Source: Caenorhabditis remanei (taxonomy: Eukaryota; Nematoda; Chromadorea; Rhabditida; Rhabditidae). Taken from it: 64,000 bases of DNA. The stretch lies in assembly GCF_010183535.1 (NCBI RefSeq), contig NC_071333.1, positions 1,178,001 through 1,242,000 on the forward strand. Direction: 5' to 3'. Within the stretch, counting starts at the first letter, position 1, and the number at the start of each line of letters is the position of its first letter. Below the pieces are notes generated by a model, which did no database searches, was not told the DNA's origin, and saw only the letters and a program-made list of their open reading frames with translations. This document shows positions 25,801 through 38,174 of this stretch, piece after piece. Position numbers and translations under genes: made by a program.

Positions 25801-26399
25801 CATCAACTAGTTTGCGGTATGAGAATGCTACAAGACCAGTATATCTTCTTTCTGTCACTCACTCTTCGTTTGAGGAAGACCACCGCGCAAAGTGAAAGAC
25901 CACCGCGCTAAGCAGTCTCCAAATGTCGCAGTCGGAAACTTAATCCTCTCTTCTTCCTTTTTCAAATGTAAGCAGTATTCGTGGCGAAGAATTGGACAAA
26001 GTTGCGAAAACAACTTTATTTTGAAAGTTAGATCGGAAAATTCAGAGTAAGTAAAGAATCTATAGAATAAGCATAGTAGAAAAAACATAGAAGCAGCATC
26101 AAAAAGGAAGAATAGATGGGTAAAAAAGTAAGATCAAGACAGAAAAAGACAGAAAAATCTTCATTTTCCATAGAAAGTAGACTAATCGTTGAATCGTGGT
26201 TTGCTACCATTGGATCTATTCTCACTGCCGATTTGCTGAAATTACGAAATTTTTTTTTTGAAAAATCGGAGTAGCTAGAAACATTTCTAATTATCTAATC
26301 ATACTGGAAGCTTTAATTTTTTTTAAAACTTTATTCCCAATTTATTTATTGCAAAATTACCGTTTTTCAACAACAATTTTTCTAGTGTGAAGCACTTAC
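22851..26399. other. 3' region of the F-box/WD gene
   Basis: A/T-rich DNA with no convincing coding exon on the plus strand. It contains the GGCCCG-family repeat at 24481-24810. On the minus strand an acceptor at about 26234 opens a short frame just downstream of the stop of the first array gene, discussed there. If the exon at 28182 is used, the stretch is intronic. Confidence 0.4.
24481..24810. mobile_element. Largest GGCCCG-family TIR element copy
   Basis: It begins TTGCAACGGGCAGGCCCGAG and ends GGGCCGTAAATGTTGCAAGT, so the ends are inverted (TTGCAAC/GTTGCAA). Near its right end there is a palindromic GGCCCGGCC-rich stretch. The internal GCTAGTCATGCATC matches the other copies. Confidence 0.65.
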
Positions 26400-27881
26400 C
26401 TATGCATAGGGATCAACAATTGTCCACACCTGACAGACGTATATCTGTCTTGTGTACAAGTTTTGAATATCTTCAACAACAAATTGTCTAGCCATTCTTT
26501 GTGGTTTCAACCTGCACCACACTTCCTTTTTTGGGTTTTCACGCGAGTTATTGAGAAAATGATTGGCAGACTAAAAACATAATTAATTTGGAATGTAATT
26601 AAATATTTGCTTACTTCAGGAGTGAAACAGATCACATCTTTTGAGTTAGAATATCCAATTGTAATGTCTCTCATTTCATGAATATTATTTGAATCCACTG
26701 TTAGAAGTATTTCCACCTCATGATCGCTGATAGGACGAGTATTGGCTCTGAGGTCTAGCATCTCAACGATTGTCTGGAACACATTATTCGTTTCAGAAGA
26801 AGAATATGATAAAACTTACAGCAACTTCAAAATAAATTCCATTGATCATATTGAAACTTTTAGTCTTAGTGGCCTCATCCAAAGTGCAAATGAAAATGCA
26901 TCCGAGTAAAATTTCTTCCCCTCTTGCCATGTTTCTAAAATAATTCGATCCAAGTCAAATTCAAGCTTTAAAGTTTTATATACCGATCTAAAATAGCAGC
27001 AACTTTCATTTCTCGGATCCAAACAAGAATTTTGTTGTTTTCGAAATGTTGCATCGCAATTGCCAGATGCTCTTTTGACACGGAATCACTTTCATCAAGT
27101 TCTGTCAACCATGGGTTGTTGAACCTCTTTTCTTCCTCAGCACCTCTATCACGCATACTAAAATTCAACAGATTTTTATTAACACTGGGGTGTTACTCAC
27201 GTATTACCAAAAATTCTTATGACGTCCCAGTAACTGACGTTCTTACCATAGCTCGGTTTTGGTTCAGTTCTATATTTTAGTTCAATGTGCACGCTGGAAA
27301 ATTCTTCTTCAGATTTTATTTTTTTTTAAACTCACCTTTCAACATCTCCTTCCAAATATTTATTTTCTATTGGAATTCTACCAACGTCCCTGTCTTTATA
27401 GTAAGTGTACTCGTTTTCCTTTTTACACAACGTGTATGCCGCGATGTGAATATCACCTCTTATCTAAAAAGGACATTTAACACATAGAAAAGAATATTTT
27501 TAATGACGCACCGTTAAACCGTTATCCATTGTTGTGGTTGATACCCAAAAAGAACGCGCAAAGCCAGTTATCTCTAATACTTCATGACAGTTTTTCCTGA
27601 AAAGATAAAAACATAATCAAAGTTGTCACTCAATACTTTTATTACTTACTTGGTTTTTATTTTGATCCAGTCACCCACTTCGTAAGTGGGACTTTCTTCT
27701 TCGAGCTTCAAACCGTTTACAAAATTTGGGCCTTTCGTTGTCATCACTTTACCAAAGAGGCCATTCTCATTGTCGCCTTGGAGAGCAACAATTATTCCAA
27801 ACTGTATCTTATAGTTATTTTTGAATATCACACAAATAGACTTACGGTCATTATGTCGTCATAAATGTAACGTCGTGCCAT
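26400..27881 (-). CDS. Array gene A: single CWW-module protein, no tail anchor
   Basis: Nine exons in phase from ATG 27881 to TAG 26400 encode about 372 residues. Exon 2 has the module start (FGIIVALQGDNENGLF...) and the GDWIKIK segment; the last exon has the module end (EVWCRLKP...VCQVWTIVDPY). There is no signal peptide, membrane segment or low-complexity region. I do not recognise the function. Oddity: the TAG stop is directly followed by a GTAAGT donor, and a good acceptor lies at about 26234; the exon there continues in frame for 17 codons (QIGSENRSNGSKPRFND), so the stop may be a mutation that truncated a longer protein, or a 3'UTR intron follows. It is the leftmost member of the array and may be nested in the intron of the F-box/WD gene. 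Confidence 0.7.
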
Positions 27882-28368
27882 TTTTAATTTGTGGTCAAGG
27901 TAGTGCCTGTAAACTCAATACTAAACATTATTAAAAGAATATGTAGAGCAGAACAAACAAAGGTATCAACTGTGTATAACAGGTATTAATTTTAAAACTT
28001 CAGTTTCAATTAAACAAATTAAGATTTATTCATTATTGATATGTAACAAATGCAAATTATATTTTGGCCCCTCATCTATTCGAATAATAAAATTTTTATG
28101 ATTAAATTTTTAAATTACTCCGTTTCTATTCCTCTGCTCCCGATCCTAATTTGTTCCCTTCATCCCATTGTTTTTTTTCAGTGCTCCTCCGTCAGCTGAC
28201 TCAACGTCGTCACGCATCCAAAAACCAAGACGATCAAGAAGTGCACTATGATATAATATAATGTGAGTTTTTATTTCTGAAAAAAACCTGTATTTTTGTT
28301 TCGGATTGGAAACCGTACCTTTTACAAATTATTGAAGTAAGTAAATTGATACATATAGAGACCCTCTG
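27882..28368. other. Spacer between array genes A and B
   Basis: 488 bases of A/T-rich DNA. On the plus strand it holds the possible last exon of the F-box/WD gene (28182-28251). Neither of the conserved upstream motifs of other array genes was seen here. Confidence 0.5.
28182..28251 (+). CDS. Possible alternative last exon of the F-box/WD gene
   Basis: A very strong acceptor (eight T then CAG) precedes a short open frame ending TGA at 28249-28251. Splicing from the GTGAGA donor that overlaps the stop codon of the F-box/WD gene (exon end 22846) keeps phase and replaces the last residue and stop with a basic tail (...RIQKPRRSRSAL). The 5.3 kb intron would contain an entire minus-strand gene (26400-27881). 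Phase and splice quality support it; there is no other evidence. Confidence 0.45.
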
Positions 28369-30477
28369 TTACTCTAAAAGTTGATCATTGTCATGGTTTT
28401 TCTCCGGATCACTGCCATTTTCCAACTTTTCTTGATCAGTTGTTTCAGCACGACGTTGTCTAAAACAATAACAGAATTACCCAAGATGAAATGCTGGGCT
28501 TGTTCCAGTATTTTAATGGAAGGTAGAATTAGGCCCACCTAGTGTCAACTGAAATTCTTACTTACTCAAGACGCCTGTTTCGCTCTAGGTCCTCTTCATC
28601 TTCCGAATCGTCTTCATCGGTTGTAGTTTCTCCACGTGAACGTGAGCTTCTGCAGAAATTATATGATTAGAAATTTCAATTTAATTAATAATCTCACTCC
28701 GATAAAGCACGTTCCCGGAATACACCGTCTCCTAGTAGATCCTCTTGACAACACCAGTATCTGATTCCTTGAATCAGCTTCTCTGGTTCATCGTTTTCCA
28801 AAACGAGCCTTCCTCTGCAATTTGTGGTTTTATTGAATGTTGAAGTTGTTATTAAAAACTTACGAGTGCATATCAGGGTACAAATAAATATCATCCAAAA
28901 CCTCAACAATTCCGAGAATCGGATGCTCATATTGGCGAAAGTCGCCGTTCAGACTTTCACAGACTGCCTCACTCTCCAAGTCTAGGTAACAATAAGCCTA
29001 GAAGATACTATAGTCATATTTTTCAAAATTTCTGACTCACAATTAACGATCCTGTTGGAGATTCTTCCACATAAACATCTTGATCCATACTTGCTTCTCC
29101 CTCTGTGAAACTAGTAGCGGAATGGAATTGAGTAACAATGAATATGTTTCGGTCTCTGTCCAACCTGAAATATCATTAAATAAATTTTCGAATTCAACTT
29201 GATAACTTACGAAATATCACAATAGACAATCATTCCGTCAACCCTGTACTGAGCAAACTCAGGGCAGTCGAGTTTTATCACAGCAAACCGTGTGAATATA
29301 TAATAAGTGTAGTCATCCACATCCAATTCATAACGACCATTAGAAACATCATAGTCAGTATTGGATAACTTCTTATTAGAAGTTTTGAAGATTATTCCGG
29401 CAACATTGGTATGAATCTGAACATTGAAACCGATAATCTTAGCTGAGCTTTTTTTCCAAACTCACCCGTTCTTCATCTTGCACAGCTGAAGGCATGATAG
29501 CTGGAGTGGTTGATAATCTGGAATCTTTCTGGTTGATGAGAATTTTAATGAAAACATACAAAGGAATAATTAATGGTGCAGTATCCGTCGAGTGAGAAAC
29601 CGGTCTGTATTGAGGTAGGTCATGAATTTCATCACTCAAGCCAAGATCTAATAAAGGCGATGGTGGTCGTAAAACTTCGGGTGATGATGCTCGTGAAAAT
29701 TGGCTCGAAGCAGTTGAGTAGTAACCTCTGAAATTATGTTTTATTCTCACCTATCCTATTCAAGGTGTCTTACTCTGAATCACTTTCCACATCATCTTCC
29801 TCTTCTTCTTCCTCTACCTCTTCCTCTTCAGTTATCCACCCGTTATCATCAAGTGACTCAGTGTCGGTTACAACCCAATGGCATTTAAGATGCTCTCCAG
29901 GCACATTCTCTGGCTCATCCAATTTCATCACCCACATACCGACCCTTAAAAAAATAATAGGTTAATTGTTATCCTGATACCGTATTTACCGATCAGTGAA
30001 ATGCCTACAATCTTTCCATTTCATTTTTATCCATCCAAGGTGCACATCTTTGAAATACCGTATTTCCGGGCAGTGGTTTTTTGCGACATTAGACGATTTG
30101 TCGAATCTCACTTCACTCATTTCATAGGCTCCCCAAAGCTGTAAACAGAACATTCATGTACTAGAAATAAAACATAAATACCGCACCACTATTTTTCCCT
30201 CTCCATCATGCACTTTTGTTCTCACTTTCCATGGTGCTTGTTCCTTGGGGCATAAGAAAAACTTCATGGTCTTGCTACCCCTGAAAAATAGCAAATTTAG
30301 TAATAATTTCGTGCGTTTTACTGACTTATTAAAACATTTCATCAATTCCAATTTGCATTGCCCGAATCCATGATTTGTGCCATAGTCTACATCGCATTCC
30401 CATTCTCCTTCCTTACTCCAAATTCTATTCGGTTTCTCATTGCTGAGAATAATGCAGAACTCGCCTTGAGCATCCAT
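28369..30477 (-). CDS. Array gene B: protein with two CWW modules
   Basis: Twelve exons in phase from ATG 30477 to TAA 28369, about 520 residues, including a 42-base in-frame intron near 29540. Residues 1-210 are one module, ending MKLDEPENVPGEHLKCHWVV. A very acidic linker (Glu runs, about 230-245) and a Ser/Pro-rich segment follow. Residues about 310-450 form a second module starting AGIIFKTSNKKL and ending LENDEPEKLIQGIRYWCC. The two ends align with each other (DEPE...G...W). The C-terminus is charged, with SSRSRGETT, a motif also found at the start of gene E exon 3. No membrane segment. Function unknown; it lies 175 bases downstream of gene C, a spacing compatible with a nematode operon. 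Confidence 0.7.
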
Positions 30478-30651
30478 TTTTTGTAAACAACTGAAAATTT
30501 GGTTACTAAAAAAACAGTAGAAGTTGGGCAGGCAAGAAGTATAGAACCGTTTGTAACAAACGGGATGAATAAATTCAAAATGGAAATTTCTTACAAAAAC
30601 AATTTTATTGAAAAACGTTTGAAATGACACGAAAAAAGGGAAAATATTGTT

Positions 30652-31938
30652 TCAATCCGAATCGCTCCAATTGGCAGTATTTTCCACTTGGCCGTATTTT
30701 TGAATCGTCTGAAATGCAAATATCTTTTTTTGAAAGTCACTTATTTACATACTTGTCAAGACTCGACCCGGCTCAAAAAAGACCCAATTTTTGACATTTT
30801 TCAAATTTTTCATTACAACAGTGACAATTTTTGTTTATTTTTCAAAATTTCTCATATTTCTGATAAATGGTCGAAAATGAGAGACTTTTTCGCGAAAAAC
30901 TCGAATAAAAAATCAAAAATGTGCACTTTGAATTTTGACACCAATTACCCTGGGCGTAACAAGTGTGTTAATTTACTTTTTCCAATTTCTCAAAAAACCT
31001 GATCTGATTTTTTGAAATGTTTGTACACTTACCATTCTTATTTTTGCTCTATACGCTCGTGTGCCTACTCGAAATTTTCCAACTCTTTGATTTGTTTCCA
31101 ACTCTTCTATCTTGGTCATATCTTTTCTCAATTGTTTGACCAGTTTTTTGTTGCTACATTTGAGCAAGTAATTCTCCTGAAAAAAATGAGTTATCGCAGT
31201 GTAAAAAAGTTCTCACTCACCAATTCGAGAGTGATTTTCGCATCCACCTCGCATTTTTCATCCTCTTTTTCTTCTAAGATAGCGTTTTCAATATCGTATG
31301 TTTTCCATTCATGGAAGAAAGGGGGTGATTTGTAGACTTCAATAGGAATCCTTAAAATTTTACTTTATTTTTGTAGTTTACTTTTTGATTTACGCACTTT
31401 GTAGAACTCTGGTCCCGATAGAATTTCGAAGGAACTAGTACCGCTTCTAATTGGTCATGACTATAAACACGAGTTGAGTCATTGTCATTTTGACGAAGAA
31501 TTTCTGCATCCAGATCCAATATTATTTGGAACTAAAACACGATTTATTTCTTGTAATATTAATTTTTCAACCCACAACGGGGCGATCCACAACATGACGT
31601 CCCAGCGGGCACTCATACCAAAACTCTCTTTTCGCTTTGGGGACTATCCAACCGGTGAGACCGTGCACTTTGGTGACAACTCGACTATCGTCATACATGT
31701 CGTGTCTATAAAATCCTAAGTTATACTGTTTTTTTGAACCAAAAACTTACTCCACATCACACAGTATTCCAGTTCCAATTTCTATTCGGAAGTTTCCACT
31801 CGGGAGGAGCTCTTTATCTACATCAGCCAATCCATCCGCAGTCATCACAAGGAGAAGGGTGCCTTTGTGTTGCGAGTCTTCAAGCATTACCCCCTTCACT
31901 TTTACCAAGAGTTGAGGTGTTTTGAAAAACTGACCCAT
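30652..31938 (-). CDS. Array gene C: small CWW-family relative
   Basis: Six exons (ATG 31938, stop at 30652), about 255 residues. The N-terminal exon has the hydrophobic start LLVKVKGVML; the middle is a coiled-coil-like charged region (KKLVKQLRKDMTKIEELETN). The C-W-W end and the tail anchor are absent, and the last intron is long (about 320 bases). Two splice sites are less certain: the exon 2 acceptor TTTTATAG is chosen because an upstream AG gives an immediate stop, and the exon 2 donor is GTGGGT. Membership of the family is based on position, exon pattern and the first exon only. Function unknown. Confidence 0.6.
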
Positions 31939-32093
31939 TGTTTCCTAGTAGATAATCATACTGAAATTCTATAAAAATCTAAAACACACTTTTTGAAAAA
32001 GATATCAGATGGTTTTGTATGGAAACCATTAAATTCAAAGATATTCTTAACCCGAACAAAAAAATTCATTAGGTTTTAATAAGCAAGGGGAAG

Positions 32094-32510
32094 AATAGTG
32101 TTCAGGATTTTCCAGGAATACAGTATCGGGAAGACAAACTGCAGCGGTTAGTAGATGAGGACAAGTGACTACAATTATAGCAAAATAAAACAGGCAAACA
32201 TTGAAAAAAGTATTTTTAATGTTAATTAAAGTACGTTTTTTTCAGTAAAATAAAAGTTTCATAAAACATAGCGATCCCTTTAAAATTGAGACAAAACCTA
32301 AATAGTGTTCAGGATTTTCCAGTGATACAGTAGCTTAGGGAACAAAAACTGCAGTGGTTAGTAGATAGGGACAAGTGACTACAAAAATAGCAAAACGAGA
32401 AATGTAAAAACCAAAAAAGTTGCTTTCTTTAAAAGTTAGTTAGAACGAGCTTTGGTCAGTAAAAGAAAAGTCTCATAAAGCATAGCGATCCCTAAAAATA
32501 TTGCGATTAA
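32094..32510. repeat. 207-bp tandem duplication covering the tail-anchor exon of gene D
   Basis: Two copies starting AATAGTGTTCAGGATTTTCC (32094 and 32301). The right copy includes the stop codon and 3' part of the tail-anchor exon of gene D; the left copy holds a decayed version (GTTTCATAAAACATAGCGAT against GTCTCATAAAGCATAGCGAT). Confidence 0.8.
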
Positions 32511-34812
32511 ACCGATAATAAAATAGACAAGTGATCTGCCTCGAGTTTCTTTATGTAGTTGATTACTGTCGCTGTAAATTAGAAAGGTTTTTTCAAAGAA
32601 TATCATTTTTTGAAAACTTACGACGCGCATTTCTCATTATGAGAAATGTTTCGGTTTTCTGATTTGGTGTCACTCGCTTTTCCACCTCTCTTGCGTACAA
32701 TGTTTTTAGAATCCAATGATTTGGCGGAAGGAATTCTGGAAATAAAGAGTCGAACAAGTTTTTTTTTCAACTCTATAACGCTTACCGCTCTATTCCAGCT
32801 CCAATTTCTCCAGTTGTTTCTAATTTCTGGATTTTTTTCATTTCCTCTGCTAGTTTATTGTACTCTTTCATCACATCTTTTGCTATCTCAATAAATGCGT
32901 TTATGGCCATCTCCCTATTTTCTCCGGGCATAGTTAGTTGGTCGATCAAACTTTTCTGAAAATAAGTTGTGTTACTTATGATATTCATCAAAGTATTTAT
33001 CATGTCAACTCACTTTTTGGATTATATAAACGTCTGACTTTTTGGTATCCTTATTTCCTTTGCTTTCGTAGGCTGCTTGAATGGAAACACCCTTTCCCGA
33101 TTCATTCTTTTGATTGAATTGCATAGGATGTGGAGCAGAGATAACATCAACCTCATTTTTTCTAGACTGTTCTCGGGTTGCACTGTTTTCATCATTTGGT
33201 ACAGACATCTAGATTAATTAATCATTTTGAAAGTTTTATGATGTGAACTCACTCCTTGGCTGCATTTGGATTCAGCACCGATTGGATTGGTAACTGCAAT
33301 GGTTTTGTTCGGAGCGACGCTACGGTTAGCAAATGGGATTGGCTGGAATATAATTTTTGTGGATTATGACAAACATTTTATTGAAACTCACTTTTGGAAC
33401 TGAGTTATTGTTTGATTGCGCAACTTTACTACCCCAAGTGCCAGAGTTAGGTTCCAGATTTTGCTTCATGCGATCGAAATGAAAAATCTAAAATTAAAGT
33501 GGTGTGTTGAACTGAATAAAACTACAAACTCACTCCATTCGATCTGAGGCCGCTTGTGTATGGAAAGCGTTGATTGTTTTGGCGTTCATTATCAAAACCA
33601 TTTCGAAATTTGAGTCTACAGGCTTCATTGGTTCTCTGTGAAAACGTCTCTGTTGGAAAAGTTCAATAACTTGAAAAAAATGCTATTAAACTTGAAAAAT
33701 GCTGAAACTCACTTGATCAAAATCATCAACTTTTTTAGATGCTTTCATATCTTGTCCATCATATATTGGAGTCGAACTCTCCACATACCACCAACACAAC
33801 CCTCTTCCTATTACACTAATATTTTTCCTCGTATAGTAAAGAGTAGCATAGATGCTGTAAATTATGATAACATAGTTAAAAAAAATAGTAAACTAACCAT
33901 GAAACCGGGGGTTGAGTGTCATAATGCTTTTTACCAACTTTAACTTGGCCCAGCAACTCGTGTATATAATATTTATAGCAGTCCGTCCTATCGTAGTAGA
34001 AGCTATGAAGCATCAACTCACCTTTCACCTGAAAACAGTTTTTATTCATCCAGGTCTCAGAGATCAGACTCACAGCAATCACTTTGTTCTTCAAGGTGTC
34101 ACGTTCCCATCCTGCACTCCAACCAGTTTCAACAATACTCAAAATGTTTTTCACTCCTTCATTTTCTTCTCTGAAAATGACACAATTTCAAATATTTTCT
34201 AATAATCTACTCACGGCACAACAAATTTAACCCATGCTGGAATGGGTAAATTTCTTTGGTAATCTATGCCATAACACTTGTTTTTTGTCCAAATCAAACC
34301 ATAGTTGTGATATCGGTGTGGTTCCTTATAAAGCTTGACGATTAAACCGATTTCGGTTGGTGCTTCGAAACTTTCTTGGTTTCCGTAGCATTGCTGTAAT
34401 TTAAACAAAGTTTTTATTATTGCAAAACATTTTATTCACTAACGGTTTTATTATCGTTGTTTGAATCAGAGAGCATCTGGTTCAAGCGGTTACTCTCAAC
34501 CTGCGGAATCCCCAAGTTGCTATTGGTATGTTGCTGAAAAAATCCAATTTTTGAGTGAATCCTACACCTCAATTCCACCTCCCTTATCTTTTAAAAACAT
34601 TTTCACCAGATACTCACCAAGTTTCTTTCAGCTTGCAGGATAGGTGATTCCACGGGGACTATTACTGACGACAAATCCTTATCCGAGTTACCGGATTCCG
34701 TTTTTGGTGGCTGAAATTTAATAAACTCTATTTTAACACCTCACTTTTTTCAACTCACTTCTTCTTTTTCATCTTGTTGCGGCGGAAGATCTTCTTTCTC
34801 AATTTTCGACAT
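32436..34812 (-). CDS. Array gene D: CWW-module, tail-anchored protein
   Basis: Fourteen exons in phase from ATG 34812 to TAA 32436, about 590 residues. After a Glu-rich start the module opens with IGLIVKLYKEPHRYHNYGLI and closes with GLCWWYVESSTP (exon 7). A polar Asn/Ser/Lys region with a coiled-coil-like stretch follows (EEMKKIQKLETT). The last exon encodes one hydrophobic segment, LVYFIIGLIAIFLGIAMLY, ending 14 residues before the stop, the arrangement of a tail-anchored membrane protein facing the cytosol; the target membrane cannot be read from sequence. An upstream motif sits at 34891-34916. Function unknown. Confidence 0.7.
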
Positions 34813-35303
34813 GATTTTTGTGAAACCCTTTGAAAATTGTTGAGAATTAAGGAAGAAGTTAGGACGATTCAATAAGGAAGGTGAATAAAATATGAAACGG
34901 TCTTGGTTAACCGATAACATGGGAGCAAAATATGACATTAGCTAATCGATATTAAATTTGTTTTTCTTAACATACCAAACTGGAAAGAGAGAATTGTTAG
35001 GAAACAAGTTTGTTAAAAATAACAAATAAAACGGGTTTTGAAAAATTGAGTAGTAGATGAATAGGGATTGAAAATAACTCATCAAGTAATTACAAAAATT
35101 CGGGCATTGGAAAACCGGAAACTGCCACAAAAACCGGAAACTGCCACAGGTAATGATGAACGTTACACAAAAATAGAGATTGGTTCTAGGATAGGTTAAG
35201 ATAGGTAGAAAAAGTTCTAACAGAAGAAGAAGTACATCAATGTAGCAACAAATATGAAGAGAGAAGAGAAAATTAGGACCAAGTCTTCGTTCCATCCGAA
35301 CAA
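34813..35303. other. Spacer between genes D and E
   Basis: It contains the upstream motif of gene D (34891-34916), a direct repeat ACCGGAAACTGCCAC (35112-35149) and, next to the stop of gene E, an in-frame tail-anchor-like coding remnant (35217-35303). Confidence 0.6.
34891..34916 (-). promoter_or_regulatory. Conserved upstream motif, class 1, of gene D
   Basis: CGGTCTTGGTTAACCGATA preceded by TATGAAA lies 79 bases upstream of the ATG of gene D. All 26 bases recur upstream of genes E and G, although D is otherwise diverged from them, so the motif is better conserved than its surroundings. The centre GGTTAACC is palindromic. It could be a promoter element or an intercistronic processing signal. 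Confidence 0.55.
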
Positions 35304-38078
35304 TTATCTGTGTACATCTTGGTGTCCGTTTCCAGACGGTGTGCAGTTTCTTTTGTTGGAAGACGTAACATCAGTTTTCTGAAAAGAAAAACGAGTTTCT
35401 ATCAGTGAATTTCCTATAACATCACAATTCATTATGCTCAAATCCCCTTTCTAGCTGAAATTTGTGACAAGCGTTTTTACTAACTCAGAATTTGTCACCT
35501 GTGGGACTATTACTACAGTTAAAACAGTGCAAACCACACGGTTTTTTGACTAACTCAACTCAAACTTTTAAATTATGCAAAAAAAACTGACCGGTTCCTT
35601 TCGAAGAGCGGCTTTAACAGTTTCGAATAATTCCTTGCGAATTTTATCCTCCTCACATATGGATTCATAAGATTTCACATGAGCACTGTTTCCCTCAGCA
35701 TCTTTTTTGGCTGCACGATCCTCAATTTTTTGAGTTAGTTGAGCAGAGTTTGGTTTGACTGGTTCCATGGTTCCGGAGTTGGACGGAGTCTGTAATAAAT
35801 TTTCTTTATTGGGGTTGTTATAGATAGAAACTCACTCCTTGGGCGGAGCTGGAAACCGCTAAACTCGGGATGTGCTGGGAAGTGGAATGACGCGAAGATG
35901 GCAAGTTCCAGTAATCGAACTGAAAAAAAATCGACTTGTTCTTCAAATTAAAGGGGTATTAAGGTCAACTCTAATTTTTTCATAGAATAATGTATGTGTG
36001 TCTGTGAAATCATATTTATATCGAAAAACTTTTTATGTGGTCTGAAACCCGATGAGAGCAATTGCAGGTGAGATTGGACAGTTTGCTGGCCTAGAAATCA
36101 ATTTTCTTCGTAAACATGAACTCACTGACACTCATTCGTTATTCTAGGAAAAATTCAGAGTTGACCTTAGTACACCTTTAAATAAATATGGAAACTCACT
36201 CCTCGGTTAGTCTCCGCGTGGTTTTGTTCATTCCGGTACATACTGGAACTTCCCTCCCGGTGATAGTTCCGTCGACCAAAAAAGCTGACCTTAAGAAAAT
36301 AAAACAAAATTTTAACCAAAAGCTATTCTTCACTCACTCCATTTCCTTTATTTCTAGCGATTTGATCTAATTGGTGACTTTGTTGGATGTTGGGTCCGTT
36401 TTGTCCTCCTCCACTCGAGCTTTCCTGAAAAACCAGTTTTACTCAAATACTCATAAAGAGAATGAATCACTCACTCCCCTCGGAATCTCCTCCAACTCAA
36501 AATTTCTTCTTTGAGCTCTTTGGTATCCATTTTCGACAGGGAACTCTTCTCTGCTCATGCGATCGTTGAATCCGAAGATTCGCTGGAACGCGTGTACTGT
36601 ATATCAATAAAATTATTCTGAAACTCACTTCTCGGTTCCATTTTTCTTCTCGATCAACTCTTTGATGATTTCTCTCTCGATCGCTGTTCTCCTGTCTTCC
36701 CCGACCGTTGTTAGACCGAGACATTCTATTCTGTAACACAAACTGAGTAGAAAAATGTCTTGCTTCTACCAGAAACCTACCGGCATTCTTTCTAATAGTG
36801 GATCAAAAACGAAGATTCCAACTGGAGCTATATCCTCCCATTTGACATCGTCATGATCACTATCGGAGTCGGATTCCGAAGGCTGAAAAATAACAAACTA
36901 ATGTTTATCACATCTCACCAATTTACTTTTCTTGTTTTTGGTTTGCTTCTTCTGCCCGGCATTTGACTTGATCCATCGTCTGGCTGGTACGTGCTGGAGT
37001 TTAACACCGACGGACGTTGCAGCTCCTTAAATTGAGATTGTTTTTGAACTATTATTATCTAATAACTTACTCCCATTCTTTGAGTTGGTGGCCGTATCGA
37101 ATTTGGGTCTTCATAACTCTCATACACGAACCATTTGCATTCTAGATTCATCTCCAATCGACACCAAGCTGCACCAGTTTGGAAATCGCTTGTTGCCGCA
37201 AACACGCTTCTTCCGTAGCTTTTGCGCTGAAAATAATTGTTACTAAAGCTGCTTTTATTTCAAAACTATCTAACCAGACTAAATGGCACTCGGAGTTTAA
37301 CGTTTTCTGTCGACGTAATGTCAATCCTGCAGCATTCTCTTAAACCTCTCATTATTTCACGTGCACTCTGCTTGTAGTGGAAAACTAGTTGGAATTGATT
37401 GTTATGAAATCTCCATTTTCTTGTTTGCGGGAGGCGTTTGGTGATTTGCTGAATACCTATTGTTCAATTTTTTCTCAATTTTCAACTCACTGTGATAAAG
37501 CTCCTCATTCTCCGAAATTCTTGTACGAAGTCCTTATAAAGGAAAACTATTTCCATTCCTTGAGCGACATTCCAGTTTATGTTCCCTTCATTTCTGAAAC
37601 TTATATTTGCAAAGAAAATTCAAATTTTGAGCAAGGCACTCACTTCTCCAACATTGCAAATTCTCCATTGTCAAACCGAAATACTACAAAGTACTCCTCG
37701 AGAACTAGACATACAATGCCAATAGCAGTTCGAACAATATCGATGAGAGCTGGTCGGCGAGGTTGATCAGGAGGAGTGTATTTCGGAATCAAGTTCAAAT
37801 CATAACGGTTCCTGGACGAGGGTCTAGACAAGGAGCTGTCTGGAGTAGTCTCGCCTCGAGATCGACTTGATGCTCTGAACAATTTACAATTTTGTTTTTC
37901 TAAAAAAATTCTTCTGAATCTTTTAAAAAGTACTAAAATCTTACCGAGAACCTCTTCTCGAGTTCGGCGCGTCACTGCCACCATCGCTGTCTTCTGACTC
38001 CATATTAGGGAACTGAAAATTTTTGGAATGAGTTGTTTTTGAATCAATTCTGAAAATTACCTTTTCATTCCTTTCCAT
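35304..38078 (-). CDS. Array gene E: CWW-module protein with a stop just before its tail anchor
   Basis: Fifteen exons in phase, ATG 38078 to TAA 35304, about 620 residues. The module starts AIGIVCLVLEEYFVVF and ends AAWCRLEMNLECKWFVYE. Low-complexity exons follow, rich in Ser, Arg, Asn and Gly (RPSSRNR, SRSNNGRGRQENSDRER, ESSSGGGQNG). The last exon reads to DVHR and then TAA; in the same frame the next codons encode GWNEDLVLIFSSLFIFVATL and end at 35217, matching the tail anchors of the paralogues. Either the anchor was lost by a nonsense mutation, or readthrough gives two forms. Paralogous to gene G nearly exon by exon. Function unknown. Confidence 0.65.
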
Positions 38079-38174
38079 TGTTATCCGACAAATCAAAATT
38101 ATCAGCTAACTTGGACTGAAATTATAAGTAAACTTGAAATCATACATTAGAAGCTAAAGAAAAGAAGAGTGCGA

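Noticed and set aside
34942..35295. Minus-strand frame of 117 codons, strongly hydrophobic
   Set aside because: It overlaps the anchor region of gene E in a different frame; the paralogues support the other frame, and reaching it needs an atypical ACACAG acceptor.
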